From Gliomastix tumulicola (lineage: Eukaryota; Ascomycota; Sordariomycetes; Hypocreales; Bionectriaceae), in contig BCHX01000007.1 in NCBI GenBank assembly GCA_001599755.1, positions 1,860,001 to 1,924,000 of the forward strand: a stretch of DNA of 64,000 nt, written 5' to 3'. Each line of letters starts with the position of its first letter. Position 1 is the stretch's first letter. Under the pieces are notes generated by a model. That model ran no database searches. It was not told the DNA's origin and saw only the letters and a program-made list of their open reading frames with translations. This document shows, one piece after another, positions 10,764 to 22,928 of this stretch. Position numbers and translations under genes: made by a program.

Positions 10764-13074
10764 TTATGCCCAGAGTCTGCACGTGCCGTCCGCGCCGGCG
10801 CTGATGCACCAGGGATGCCTGGGATGCCAGTCGACATCCATGACTCCGAGCTTGCTGACCACCTTGTGCCCTTTGAGCATCTTGACAGGCACAATCGTCG
10901 CGTTCTCCATGAGGTCGCTGACGACCTTGGCGTGGAAGATCTGCAGCGTGCCGTCGTCGCTAGCATCCGCGAACAGCGGCAGTCCGCGGTGGTACTTGAC
11001 AGCACGAATAGCCTCGCTGTGGAAGCGCATCGTCTTGTACGGCCGGTGGGAGAGGTCGAGGTCGTGCCACAATAGTCGCCTATCGTACGAGCCCACGATG
11101 AGATTATCGCCGCCGGGATGAATGTCAAAGTTGGAGATCCACCGGGCGCCCGGCTGGAGCGTCTTGACAAGCTCCTGTCGCTGCAGATCGTAGCAACGGA
11201 TGCTGCGCTGCGTAGCGACGAAGAAAAGCGCGCGGGAGGGGTGGAAGTGGGCAGCCTGTGCAAGGCCGGGGAGGCGGCGGAACGGGATCTGGCTGAGATG
11301 CTTGGACAGCGTGTGGATGGCGACGGAGCTGCGCTGGCCCGTGGGCGAGACGGTGCAGAGAAAGTCGCCGCGTCGGTGCCAGCTGATGACCTTGATGGAC
11401 GACCTCACGGTGGCCTTGAGCAGCACGCCGGCAGCTTCGAGCTTGCTGCCGGGCCGTGTCCACTTGGCAGGGGGTTCCTTCTTAAGGCCGTTAACAGTAG
11501 TGGTCGATGTCGCTCCGTTGGTGGCATGGCCGAAGCCGAGGTCAAGGACTTCACGGCTGGCAGCCTCCAGTGCGTCGCTGACCAGAGGCGGCACGGCGAA
11601 GAAGAGATCCTCGCCGGCAGCTGCAGCCAGGATGAACGCGTCCTTGCTAGGGCGCCAGCGTACAACATTGACGGACTCTTCTGAGCTCAGCTTAGCCATC
11701 CACTCCTGGTGGCCATTCAGCGACCACACCCGAATCGTGCCGTCGTCACCACCCGATGCAATCCACTCTCCATCAGGGCTGAAAGAAACAGTGCGCACGC
11801 GACCATCGTGACCCTTGAAGATCGTCTGGCACAGCGTCGGGAAGGGCTTGAGCTCCTCGGGTCGGGGGAGCGTGGGCAGCAGAGAGTTCGGGTCGATGTT
11901 GAGGCGGTTCTTCCGGATACGAGGCGCCAGGTACAAGTCCAAGCATCGCTCGAACCTCTCCTTAACAAACTCGCCGTAGCCGGGCACTTTCCTGAGCGAA
12001 TCGAACTTGGCCGGCAGATACTCCTTCTCCCGCTCCTCCGGATCCTGCTGCTCCCACGCTGCCTTCTCCTCCTCCGTGGGCAGATACTCAGGAGGAGGGT
12101 TGTAGCTGAGGTCGTAACCAGGCGGTGCGAGCTTCGGCGCGGGGATGTTCATGACGTGCTGCTCCTGGGGCTCCTCGTTTGCCCAGATATCGTAGTGCGT
12201 CTCCTCTACCTCGTCCTCCTCCTTCTGGCGCTCCTCAGGAGGCTTGTAAGGCAGTATCCTCCCCTCCTTGATCGCGCGGACGAGCTTGGCCACGCGCTTG
12301 GCCTCATGCTTAGAAGGTAGGAAGCGTCGCTTGGGTTCGGGGGCTGAGCTCAGGGGCATCTTCTCCTCGATGCTAGTGAAGTAAGGTACCAGTTCCTAAA
12401 CAGGTCAGCACATCAGCGGCAGAATTCGCAGCAGTCAGACAGAGGTTACTCACAGGATACGGGTCGTACTCCACATCCGGCACAACACCTCTCTGGAGAC
12501 GGCTCAACAGCTCCAGCTGATCTTGTGTCAGGTCGAGGGGCTTGCCGGTCTGGGGATCAGTCAAGCCGGTCCAGCCCTTGGGGACCTCAATGCTATCCAG
12601 CAGAGCATCCAGAGCCTCGCCGGTGGCGGGCCGCATGATTTTCTTGCCGTTGATATCATAGCCAATGTGGGGGTACGAGTCGTAGAATGACAGTGGAATG
12701 TCTCCAATGGTGTTAGGAAGTTCCTGCGCATCTGTGTCGTCGCTGTCGTAGACAGGGTCGATCTCCTCATACACGTATCGCTCCTTGCCATTGGGATCGA
12801 CGACCACCTTGTAATTGGGCTTGTCGTCGTCATCGTCATCGTTATGGCTCGAAATACTCGTCGCATCGCCGTGCTCTGCACCTAGCTCGTCGTCGTCCGG
12901 GTCATCAAAGTCATCCGAGTCGGGGTCTTCAGAGCCAGAGTCGTCCTGGGCCTCAGCCTCGTCCTCGCTCGTATCGGAGAGGACGCCGTCCAGAATGGTG
13001 CCATTGAGCTCGTCCTCAGAGACCTCTGACTCCTGCATATCCTTGCGCTTCCGCGTTGAGCGTGGCGGTGCCAT
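10764..13074 (-). CDS. ERB1: Ribosome biogenesis protein Erb1 (BOP1 homologue)
   Basis: Exons 13074-12454 and 12395-10764 give 750 residues, joined by a 58-bp phase-0 intron (GTGAGT donor, TTTAG acceptor). Erb1 works with Ytm1 and Nop7 (PeBoW complex) in 27S pre-rRNA processing and 60S assembly in the nucleolus. The N-terminal ~110 residues are very acidic. The BOP1NT domain follows (about 110-420), including GDIPLSFYDSYPHIGYDI, KGWTGLTDPQTGKPL and DIWANEE. The C-terminus is a WD40 propeller starting at IFKGHDGRVRTVSFSPDG and ending CRLWA. The intron joins EYDPYP to ELVPYFTSIEEKMPLSS, restoring the family sequence. The start is MAPPRSTRKRKD; the open frame continues upstream with an ATG at 13401, but that leader looks noncoding and includes the lysines from a poly(T) tract. 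Confidence 0.94.
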
Positions 13075-13595
13075 GGTGTGCTGTGAGTTACCGATAATGC
13101 CAATTGGGTGTGGCGCTTGTTGAAGCTCAATATGCCTGTCGTGAACTTTTTTTTTTTTTTTTCCATTCGGCTTGCGATCAGCGACCCCACATTGGATTCT
13201 GCCACCCCACAGTGAGGGCGGTGAGCCTGAATCGTCCAGTGCCTTGCCTGACCTGAGGTGACCAAAGCTGCCTACCCTACACTTTTCCCCTCCATCCAGC
13301 GCATTTGTGAGAACCCGTGAGAACCTGTGAGAACCAGCCGATGAAAAGTCCATATCACAGGTGCCAATTAAAAAAAACCGTCTGCTCAACCGGTATCTCA
13401 ATTTGCCATAGGACTTGGTCGCCTTGATCTACTCTGGTAATAAGCCCAGGGGATCACGGTAGTAGCAGAAGAATAAGTAGGTAACACGTTAGCAAGGGAT
13501 CAGGATTGTCTGAACTACCACTCGTCCTTTGAGAAATTCTAAAAAATCATTTGAGTTGGCTATGCAGCAGAGCCTACAGACGAAACCCGTCGCAT
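13075..13595. promoter_or_regulatory. ERB1 promoter with poly(dA:dT) tract and 10-bp tandem repeat
   Basis: This region separates the ERB1 start from the HIR3 stop. It holds a 16-T run at 13147-13162 and, at 13306-13335, three consecutive 10-bp units of (T/C)GTGAGAACC. Poly(dA:dT) tracts are common in promoters of yeast ribosome-biogenesis genes; the tandem unit may be a factor-binding cluster, which is inference. The HIR3 3' UTR lies at the right end. Confidence 0.5.
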
Positions 13596-16500
13596 CTAGT
13601 TCTCAAAGGCTTCTCTAATCGTAGACTCTGCATCGTGGAACGGGGGGGTTTCCTTCCCGCCATCGCTGCCCTCCGCCTCGCGGGCGTCGTCCATTTCTGT
13701 ATCGCCATCCGGGTTTGGTGCCGTGTTGGCTTCGGTCTCCATCTCATCGGCTTCATGACCGTCTGCTTCCTCCTCGACACCCCCGATCTCAGTCTCATCG
13801 TCCCCGACAGTCGGCTCTTCCCCTTCGCTTTCACTGTCTGCCTCCTCCCCGCTGCTCTCGCTTGCTGTGTCCGCGCGGTCAAGGTTCGAAAACATGAATC
13901 CGGGGGGCACATCCTCGTCCAGACCCTCAGGCGCATCGCTCAGGTCACTTTCGTCATCCCCATCGTTCCCAGGGCTGTCGATGTCGCTGGCCACGGTCCT
14001 CGTTCCGCCCTCGCCGTCGGTGTCTTTCATGTCTACATCTATGCCGGCTTGGGCTTCTCGCAAAACCTGAGCGTCAGGACCCTCGTCGCTGTCTTCGTCC
14101 ATGCTCATAGCTGCGACAGGGGTTTGACTGCCACGCTTGCTTGACATGCTGCCCACTCGGCTCTTTGCTGGGCCAACCTTGGGCTCCATAGACCGTACAA
14201 CCGCGGCTTCTGCCTTCCTCACTACTTCTGGTCGTCGGATCCCAGGCCTTCGGGCCCGAGGTCCTGACTCAGGCTTCTCGGAGTCTTGAGGTGTCGGGGT
14301 CGCGGCGCGGCTACTGACGTTGCCTTCAGATGGATTCAGCAGTCCGTTCAGTGGATTAGCCAGTTTCCCATCCGCCGTGTCTGCTGCAGCTTCCAATGCC
14401 TCGACCTTGGCGGCCATAGCCATGGCTTCCTTGGCTTTGTTCCGCTCTTCAATGATTTTTGCAGGATCTACACCAGGGAGACTGGGTGCCACATCTAGCA
14501 AAATTTGCGAATAGCAGTCGTGGATCAAGTCGTCGATGGGGCCTGCTCTTATCAAGCTCGCGTTCAGCTTCTTGAGTTCGATGGCATCTCTCATGCAGCT
14601 GAATGTGCTGGTGTGAGGGCTTTCACCAGCCCACTCTGTGATCCTGTCCGTGATGATTTCGAACTCATCTGTGGACATGGTCTTGAAAACCTCGTCCGAC
14701 GTCATCACGGGAATATTGTAGCTGCTCCTCAGCACCTTGACGTAAGCAAGGCAGCAGGTATGCCAGAGATCGTTGAAATGGTAGAAGTCTGCGCCCTTCT
14801 TGCGTAATCTGCGTAACAACTGCTCCATGTTTGTCCGGTCACCAGTAATAACCAGTAACTTGGTCATGAGCTGCGTGTACAGAGTCGTGTAGACGTGATG
14901 GCGTCCTGGTCGCTCGGCGTCGCACTTCCAGACGTTCATGACCATTGTCTTGGTGAACATGCTCTCTCGCAGGATCTGGAACGCCGCCTTGGCAGCATCG
15001 ATGCGACTGATATCAGACTCGGCCTCCTGTTCCAAGATTTCGTGGAAGAGAATACTGGCATGCCGGATGATAATCCGATGTTGCCAGTTTGACTTGTCCT
15101 TGTCCCGCAGCTTGGTCAAATTAAGAATAATGTATTCTTCCCAGTGCTGGAGTTCCGAGAACGAGGCAAAATCTTGCCCTGGGTCCAAAGGCACGCCGAA
15201 GGGTTGGTCAGAGAGTATGGCAGCCGCGTCTTTCGAGGGCAGGTCACCACACATGACCAATTTGTGTAGAATCGAGGCAATCTTGTAGTGAGGCTCGAGA
15301 ACAGGCTCGCTTCGGCGTGACTTGCTCGCGTTGTATGCGACCTCAACCGACTTCTTAAGTGCATCAAGGAGTGTCTGCAGCTGGACTCGCGACTTGATAT
15401 CCTTAGCGTCAAGATCTGCCTCTGGTGTCCTGTACATCTTCCAATAGCATTTCGCGAGCATATAGATGTCCCTAAAGTTTGGTTAGCCATCATATACCCC
15501 AGATTCGCTAGCTCCATCACGCTTCGATCAACTTACTTCCAGTTAGACGGCTGTCGTCGGGAGGCCATTTTGAACAGCCGTGCCGCGAATTTCCACACCT
15601 TGTATTTCTTCATCTCAGAATGGATGATTCTCCTAAAGGTCCCGTTTCCACTAGATTCAATGCAGTACCGTTCTTGCTCGGAGTGTTGGAAAGGTTCCAT
15701 GGCGAAGGGCTCACGGCTGGAAGCATACATGCGCATCCCAAACTTGTGATACAGGTCATGAAGGGGATCTCCCTCCATCACATCGTGACTAGCGTTGACG
15801 GAGTGTGAAAGTGCGAGCGTGTAGCAATGAATGGCATGCCGTTGAAACTTGACTAGCTCAGCCCGATCCTTGTTGATCTTATCCGCTGTCCAGAGCACTG
15901 CCTCGTCCAGCTCATAGTCGAAGCACTCAGCTAGACGGAACCAAGCATCCCAGCGATCAGCAGTGAATTGGAGTTGAAGACGAAGGAATGTAGCCCCAAT
16001 ACGCAAGTCGTCGGTTGCACCGGGGGTCTGGCGCCGGTTCAAATCAACGCCCTTGAACTTTGTCAAGGCAATCATGCCCAACAGGAAAAACCAGCCATGC
16101 CTGGCCAATTCTGCCTCGGGAACGGCAACGGACACTGCGTCGACATCAACGCTTCCAGAAAGTGCGCGGTATAGTCGAAGGGGGTGGATAGGCTTTTTGA
16201 GGTATTCGGTGAAGGTGCGGAGGTTATGGATCATTTGCGGCGTGGACTTGAGTTGCCCAATTGTCTGCTGCATGTGATCGATGGTTGTCTTGAGATCTGA
16301 CTTGAGTAGGTCTTTCATCGGCATTCTGTTGGCTAAAATCATGATCCTCTCGACGAGCTGCACCGTCTTCTGCTTCTCCAAAGCTTCATGTGGGCAACCA
16401 TGCTCCTGCACTTCCCAAGCACCGACCCCAAGTTTGAGGCCGTAGAGATCGTAAAGTACTTGCTCTAGGTAATCTTCCCAGTGGTCAAGATCTTTCAGCT

Positions 16501-19500
16501 TGAGGATCTCTGCTCGCATCATCTTGAGGAAGATTTTGTTGGAGACCTTGCAGAATTTCCGCAGTCCGACAACGTGATGAACTGCAGCAAGGTAGTCTGC
16601 TAGCTCCTTGTCTGGCGCAATGAAGGAGTCTTTCTGCGAGATGCCGGCTTTGATTAATGTATACTGGAGACACCATGCTCGAATCTGCATCTCCCGTAGT
16701 TTGTGCAGAAGAGCCTGAGATGCCGAGTTGTTCGACGGTGCGCTTATCACGCCAACACGAATCTCGTCCTCGCAGAGCGCGACTACGTGTAGCAAGCAGT
16801 TCACCTGCGCAACTGCACTGGCGCTAGATTTAATATGCTCTTCGTCGATGATCTCAAAGGCGCTTGGCTCGTTGAGAGCCATGGTCAAGGCCTGAATGAG
16901 CAACTCGTCGAGGGATTTGAGTGTTCTCATCAGCAGCATAGCTCGGGATTCCTTAGGAGCCTGTGCGTAGGTCTCTCCTTGAAGATCGGCTACTATCATC
17001 TCGATACTCTTCAAGAGACAAGAGAACCGCTTGGTTGGATATTCGATGGCCTGGTATGCATCGCTGAGTCGAGACCACAAGAACAGCCGCAGTTCCGTGC
17101 TACTACCGAGAAGGAACTTCCATAAGTCGCGCAGCCCTTGACCGGCGCATTCTGATATGGGTTTCCCCTCGGGCTCATTATCTTCACCCTGCACTGTTGA
17201 GGAGGCTCGGCTCTCGGGCAACACATTGACTGAGGATGGGTTGAGAACAGGCTCCAGGGTTTCGATGACGTGAAGAGGGTTCTCCAGCTCCTCCTCCTGA
17301 AACAGCCCAATAAAAAAGTCCATGGTGGTGAGCTTGGAAATTTCTCGGTCAGCAGCTGCGGGCGAGATGGTATGCATGACTATGTTGTTCGGGCATTTGA
17401 TCGTGCCGACCTTGTTCTCGGCCAGGAAGTCTCGGAGTGATGTCCACATCTGAAGGAGATGTTCGCGAACAGGATCCTCTGACAAAGACGAGACTCGCAC
17501 CGAAGCCCATAAGAATCGTACACAGATTGTGTCAGTGCGTGGGAGATCCATGAGCTGAATGTAGGAAGATGCTACATTCAACCATCGCCCTAGTCGATCT
17601 TTCGTTTCCATCCGAGTTGCATAGTCCACCACGCTACTCGGGTTGGTGATACGCTCGTAAATGTCGACATGAAGTTCGAAAAGCATGGAAATCACCGTCT
17701 CCAGGTCCTTAATCCGTTCTTGAGAACTAGTGGAGTTGAGTTCGCTCGAGATTCGGACGTAGAGCTCCGAATCGGTGCGGTTCAGCATTTGAACCACGGC
17801 AAGCTTCATTCTGTCGGACCATTTCTCGGTTGGATAGCTCTTGCTGACGGCTCTCACCCATTCAAATGCTATGTCGGCGCTGGTCATCCATGACTTATGC
17901 TTCTCAATCGTCTCCGTGAAGGCCCCCAAGCCTTTGGACTCGTCAAACGAGGCGGTTGCATTCTGTTCCTGAGAACCTGACTTTGCATGTTCTAAGAACG
18001 AAGAGAGTGTCAAGGTGGCTTGCTCTTTCTTGTCCAGCAGGGATCTTGCAACTGTCTCTTTGAAATTTGCAACAATGCTGTGGAGGTCCCGGGCTGCAAG
18101 AGGGGAGAGCCTGGAGAAGAGATCGTCAGGATTTGGTGTCTTCTGCATGTCGCCTAAGCGAGCAATAACATCCTTGTCTTCGACGCCGAGATTTTCCAGA
18201 ACGTTTTGCAGCCTCTGAAACAGATGACTGTCTGCCTCGTGATATGGCTGAAGCTGGTTTGCAATTGCAGTGCTCGGGTCAACAAGGTCTTCGGCTTGAG
18301 CCGTCTCTCTCCGCCGAACCCTTTTGCTTCGCTTCTCTGCCGCCACTTCCTCATCACCTGCTTCAAGAATACCGGCAGCAGACTGCGAACGCTTTCGAGT
18401 CGACGCTACAGACTGACTTCGCTCGATGACTGGTTTCGATTCAACCTGGGGTGTTTCGGGGGGCTCCTCTGATACTTTCTTTCCGTCGTCAGGATCTTTT
18501 GCTTCAGCGCTTTTGTCGTTCTCTTTGTCTTCGCCGTTCTGCTCTTTCGGCTGGCTCGCGTCGGCCATGTCGACTTCCTTCTGCTCCGATCTCAGCTCCC
18601 CCCGTGCCTTGGCAGATCGAAGAATTGACTCGCAAGTCCGGATCGCTGCTTGGGTATCCTCAATGTGCCTCATAATCTCCTGTCCTAGATCAGGCCAACT
18701 CGAGACAGGGGAGTCTTCGTCTTCTTCCATCTCTATCGCATCGGTATCGGGGAGGACTTTCGCCAGCTGAGGGCTCGAGGGTGGTGTCAAGGTTTGCATC
18801 GGATTTGGTAGGAACGGAATGGGATCGATGTGGCGCTTCATGATGAGCGGCAAGTCTTTCTTGACCCAGGGTGCCATTATTGGATGTGACAAGGCTATGT
18901 CATCGGAAAGCAGCTCAAGTCGACCTTTGAGCTGCTCTCCGGCGAGGGTTTCAGCAACCGATGGAGGTTCAACCTCTGCAACAGCTGGGTCATCATCCAA
19001 TTCAATGGCGGCCTCCAAGCAGAACCTCTGAAGCCGGCCGCTCCCCAAGGCAGAAGAGAAGCGCGCTGCCCGTCTCCAGACCTCGGGATCGGATGGATCT
19101 TGGTCCAGGGCCCTAGCCCAGTTGTCCAGCACTTTGTCAGCCTCGTCATCGTGGTAGTCGATGCGCGACTTGCTCCTCCAATCGGGATCGGACTGCCAGC
19201 GGTCTTTGAGCTTATCGAGGAAAAATTCGCCATAGTTCTTGTAGCCAAGGTAGAGTGCGAGAGACAGATTAGCTGCAACTCCGTCTGCGCCTCCGGCATC
19301 GATGTCTAGTCCACTCGAGAATGCCTCGAGTACTTGCGGATCGATCAATCCAGTCGCCTGTCTCTCGGCTCGTTCGTAATCGGTCTGCGCTTCTCGATAC
19401 TTGAAGATTTCCGAGTTGAAGAGTTCGTCGTAGGCGGCATGGGCGGCTTCTCGGGACCCAGGCCCTTCAGCATGGAGCTTCAAGGCATTCTGAAATCGCT

Positions 19501-19700
19501 TCAAAGCTTCATCGACCTATATTTTGTTAGTATGTCAATATGGGCCGTGCGCGCGGTATCGGCACGTACATGAAGCTCCTTGGTGGTGTCAATCTGCTCG
19601 TCGATGTTCTCCTCGGGCTCGAGATTGATTGCCTGGAAGGCAGGCTATGGGGTCGTTAGCGAAATGCTGCAAGTCGGATAGAGCACATCAGACATACCAT
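13596..19700 (-). CDS. HIR3: Histone transcription regulator 3 homologue (Hir3/CABIN1)
   Basis: Four coding exons (19700-19698, 19644-19570, 19516-15537, 15471-13596) give 1977 residues. Hir3 is a scaffold of the HIR histone chaperone complex, which deposits H3-H4 outside replication and represses histone genes. The spliced N-terminus reads MPAFQAINLEPEENIDEQ, then KELHVDEALKRFQNALKLH, as expected of fungal Hir3. The body is helical and TPR-like throughout. The last ~250 residues are acidic and Ser-rich with basic patches, probably disordered. The first coding exon contains only the ATG; introns are 53 bp each (1 and 2) and 65 bp (3), with CTAAC-type branch sites in introns 2 and 3. The final intron restores QPSNWKDIYMLAKCYWKMY. 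Length fits the family. It is divergent from the ChAPs gene. Confidence 0.9.
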
Positions 19701-20245
19701 GGCTGGCCTATTTAGTTATGTATAGAAACCAAAATCATCAAAAATGATACCCAAGTTGGCATTGTCTGTGATGGAGAATAAAGGATGCCAGATCGCATAC
19801 AAAGTCCAGAAGCTTTGAGTTGGGTAAAGAAATGTGGACGCGACCACTGACGCGCATCAATTTAGCGAGTGGATGCAGCCTCGAGAATTTCTAGCCACAG
19901 TGACCCACCAAAAGACAGGGGCAAGGCTGAGGGACAAGCCACATCACACCCCTTGCGCATCAAGGGAAGGTGCCGGGTACGTAGCTTCCGCAGCGAAACA
20001 TGGTGACACTCTGGATTATTTCCCCATATTACCTTGCTTGACTCCCAAACACACGAGACAATCAAATCCGACCACTCCTTTCCGAGCAGCTTCAATCTCA
20101 ACCGAGCACTGCTGCGACAGTCGCTACTTCCCTCAGGTCGTCCGAAGCCCCAATTGGAGGGTTGAGACCACGTTGATCGATCTGTCGCAACTCGTACTCG
20201 CCTCTTGACAGCTTGTCGCAAAGGGAGCTCCCCGTCACCGTCACC
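19701..20245. promoter_or_regulatory. Bidirectional promoter region, HIR3 / ChAPs gene
   Basis: The 545 bp between two divergent start codons. An open frame at 19834-20208 has no family resemblance and lies where promoter or leader is expected. I see no specific motif. Confidence 0.5.
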
Positions 20246-22630
20246 ATGGTCGCACCCGCAGTTCCTGAGTGAGACCCCCAGCGACCTAGCAAGATCTGGC
20301 AAGCTGAGGCCATACTGACGAATCCCCCAAGACTTACAGAGGAGATCCTTCACGAGTCCATCGATGCCAGGACAGAGTCGCTCGTAGCTCTGCGAGAGCT
20401 TGGTCCGCCAGATTTGGTGCACCTCGTAAAACAGTCGACACGAGGCCAGGGGAAGCAGGTAGCGTTGGTCCCATCCACTGCCGCCAAAATTCAGTTCTAA
20501 TTGTGTTAGAAGGGTGTCTATCATCATGTTACGGGCGTTGAAGCATCCTCCTCCGCCAGCCTGGCAGCGTACATCAACACACTGACCTACAAGGAAGGGC
20601 CGAGCGCAACTATGAAGGTGGTAGAAGGCGTATACTGGTATTTGACCCGTCTCCTCTGCTGTTCCTCACACGCATGCTGACCCCAACAGCTGTTACAATG
20701 CCTTCTCAAGGCTAGATATGCGAATACACGTGTCGATCCCAGGAAGCGTCGAGAGCTTCTGCATTGACGAGCGAGGCGATAAAAGAGAAGCGACCGAAGA
20801 TCTCTGGCTAGAGACGTACTTGTGCAGTGTGCTGAGAGCATACTCTTATGCCGACGATGGGAGTGGCGACACCATTCGCAAGATCATGGGAGTTCGGCGC
20901 TTCAACCCTGTTACCAATACTGAAGCTGAGCACCGCTTCTTGAATGCTGCAGAACGGCTATTCTTCAGGGGTATGAGCACCCATCCTTCCTGTGTGCCTC
21001 ACAATCCACCCGTAATAACTGACACATGGTAATTAGGGTGGCAACTGGGCTCGGACTCGGTCGTCCAGGTCCCGACGAATGTCTCGAATCATCTGACGTC
21101 CGGCCTCCTCCGATACTTGGCGACGACTGGTAGATATCCCTCCGGAATTAACCTGTTCGAAAAACTACGAACACAAAGCATCGAGGTGTCTTCGTTACTT
21201 GCCAAGGTTCTCTTCATGGGTCACGAGGAGGTGTCGGGCGTACGGACCTTGTACCAGGCGCTATCGGAGACGCCAATGGACTATGTGATGCTGGACACTC
21301 AAGCTGAGTTTCTGCTCCGGAAGGCCAAAATTGCCGACACCACGCAACAGACGCAAGAGCGTCTGCAGATGGCGCTCAAGTGTGCGGATCGCAGTACCAT
21401 GGCCGCCCCTAGCGAATTCGGCACATGGGCACGACTCGCCGAGGTTTATGTCGCCATGGGAGATTGGGAGAACGCGCTCGTCACCCTCAACTCGTGTCCT
21501 ATGTTCACCTACCAGGACAAGGATACGCCCATCATGCCCGAGCCTAAGGAAGTCCACCTGCCAACCCTCCCAGAGACGCGGCTCGATGAGATCGACAGCG
21601 AACCCGAGGCCAAATACTCAGAGCAGGTCGACCCCAACTTGCTCGGCCTCCGCGCAGCCTCATACAAGGGCACGTTCAAGCAGGCTTACAGCATCCTGAC
21701 GGAAATGGCTTCTCGAATCGGGTGGGATCAGCTGCTCAAGATCCGAAGTACCGTTTTCGTCATGGAGGATGAGTATCGCACTGAGAAGAATGAGGCGGCC
21801 ACGAAGCGGAATCCCAGCATCGAGGGTATGCGCGGAACACCAATCCCAACTACAAATGGCAAAGACGAGTCAGAGGACGACGAAGAGGAGGCCAACGAGA
21901 CGGTCATCAAGCTAGACGAGACTGAGTCCACGGCCGACACACTAGCACCGAACGGCAATGTGAACGTCGAGGAGGTCGAGAAGCCGTCCTCAACAATCGA
22001 CCCTACAGAGGTCAAGACGGACCCTGAAAACGTAAGCACAGCCTGTGATAAGCGCTGATCCAATTCAAGTTATACTAACCTGGCCATCAGGGACTCTCAA
22101 ATGACGAAAACCTGTCCAAACTGAACACGAAGCGCCTCTGCGAGCGCTGGCTAGACAGCCTATTCATGGTTCTGTACGAGGATCTCCGCGTCTACACCAT
22201 CTGGCGCACGCAGCTTGCGCAGTATCGCGCCCAGCAAGTGCAGTACAAGAAGTCTGCCGAGGAGTGGGAGATGCTAGGAGCTCTCGCCGAGCGCCTACAG
22301 CACCTGGACGAGGCCGTCGAGGCATACCAGACGTGCCTGTTCCTCCGCTTCAGCCCCAAGGCTCTGGCCGGTATCCTGCGCATCTATGACGGCAGAAACA
22401 CGCGAGAGACGGTCCAGGCGGTCATCAAGCTGGTCGCCTGGCAGTACAGGTGGTACAGCGAGTTTAGCCCGGAGCTCCTCCACACGATCAGAACCCTTAT
22501 TGAGGATGAAGGCGCCGTGAAGGTCAGGAGCATCATCCAGGCAACGAGTCTGCCGCAAAACGTCCTCGACCTGACGCACCACTATGCGGCATTGTGCGCG
22601 ACATTCCGAAGCAGCGGGACGGACGGTTAG
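20246..22630 (+). CDS. Chs5p-Arf1p-binding protein (ChAPs; Bch1/Bud7-like)
   Basis: Six exons (20246-20268, 20332-20458, 20510-20637, 20690-20970, 21037-22031, 22091-22630) give 697 residues; introns are 51-66 bp. ChAPs are the cargo-binding subunits of exomer, which carries selected proteins such as chitin synthase III from the trans-Golgi to the plasma membrane. The spliced N-terminus reads MVAPAVPELTEEILHESIDA, then LGPPDLVHLVKQ. Later come a YHHVTGVEASSSASLAAYIN stretch and a long TPR-like helical region (TLYQALSETPMDYVMLD; FGTWARLAEVYVAMGDWENAL). A poly-acidic, low-complexity insert lies around residues 470-530. Each junction restores frame and conserved sequence. Fungi carry from one to four ChAPs and I cannot assign this one to Bch1, Bud7, Bch2 or Chs6. 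Confidence 0.88.
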
Positions 22631-22928
22631 AGAGCGCGAGCATGCTTATTGAGGGAAGCTTTTGCAGCCAGACTCGCACGCGATAAAAGTCACGGCGCCA
22701 GGGCAAGGCAAGGGCGGTGTTGTGTTCAAGCTCAGCTGTTCAGGTCAGAATTGTCTGCCTAATTTTGTCGACACAAGATCTATTTCTCTCCTGTCATTGT
22801 GTGCAGGTGTATGTAAATATATACCGTCATCTTTCTAAGTTCCGTCCTGATTGGCAATCAACAATTCTTTTAGCCACTAAAGACGCCCTAAAACTCCCAA
22901 ATGCAGATGAATTGATATTGTACATCCC

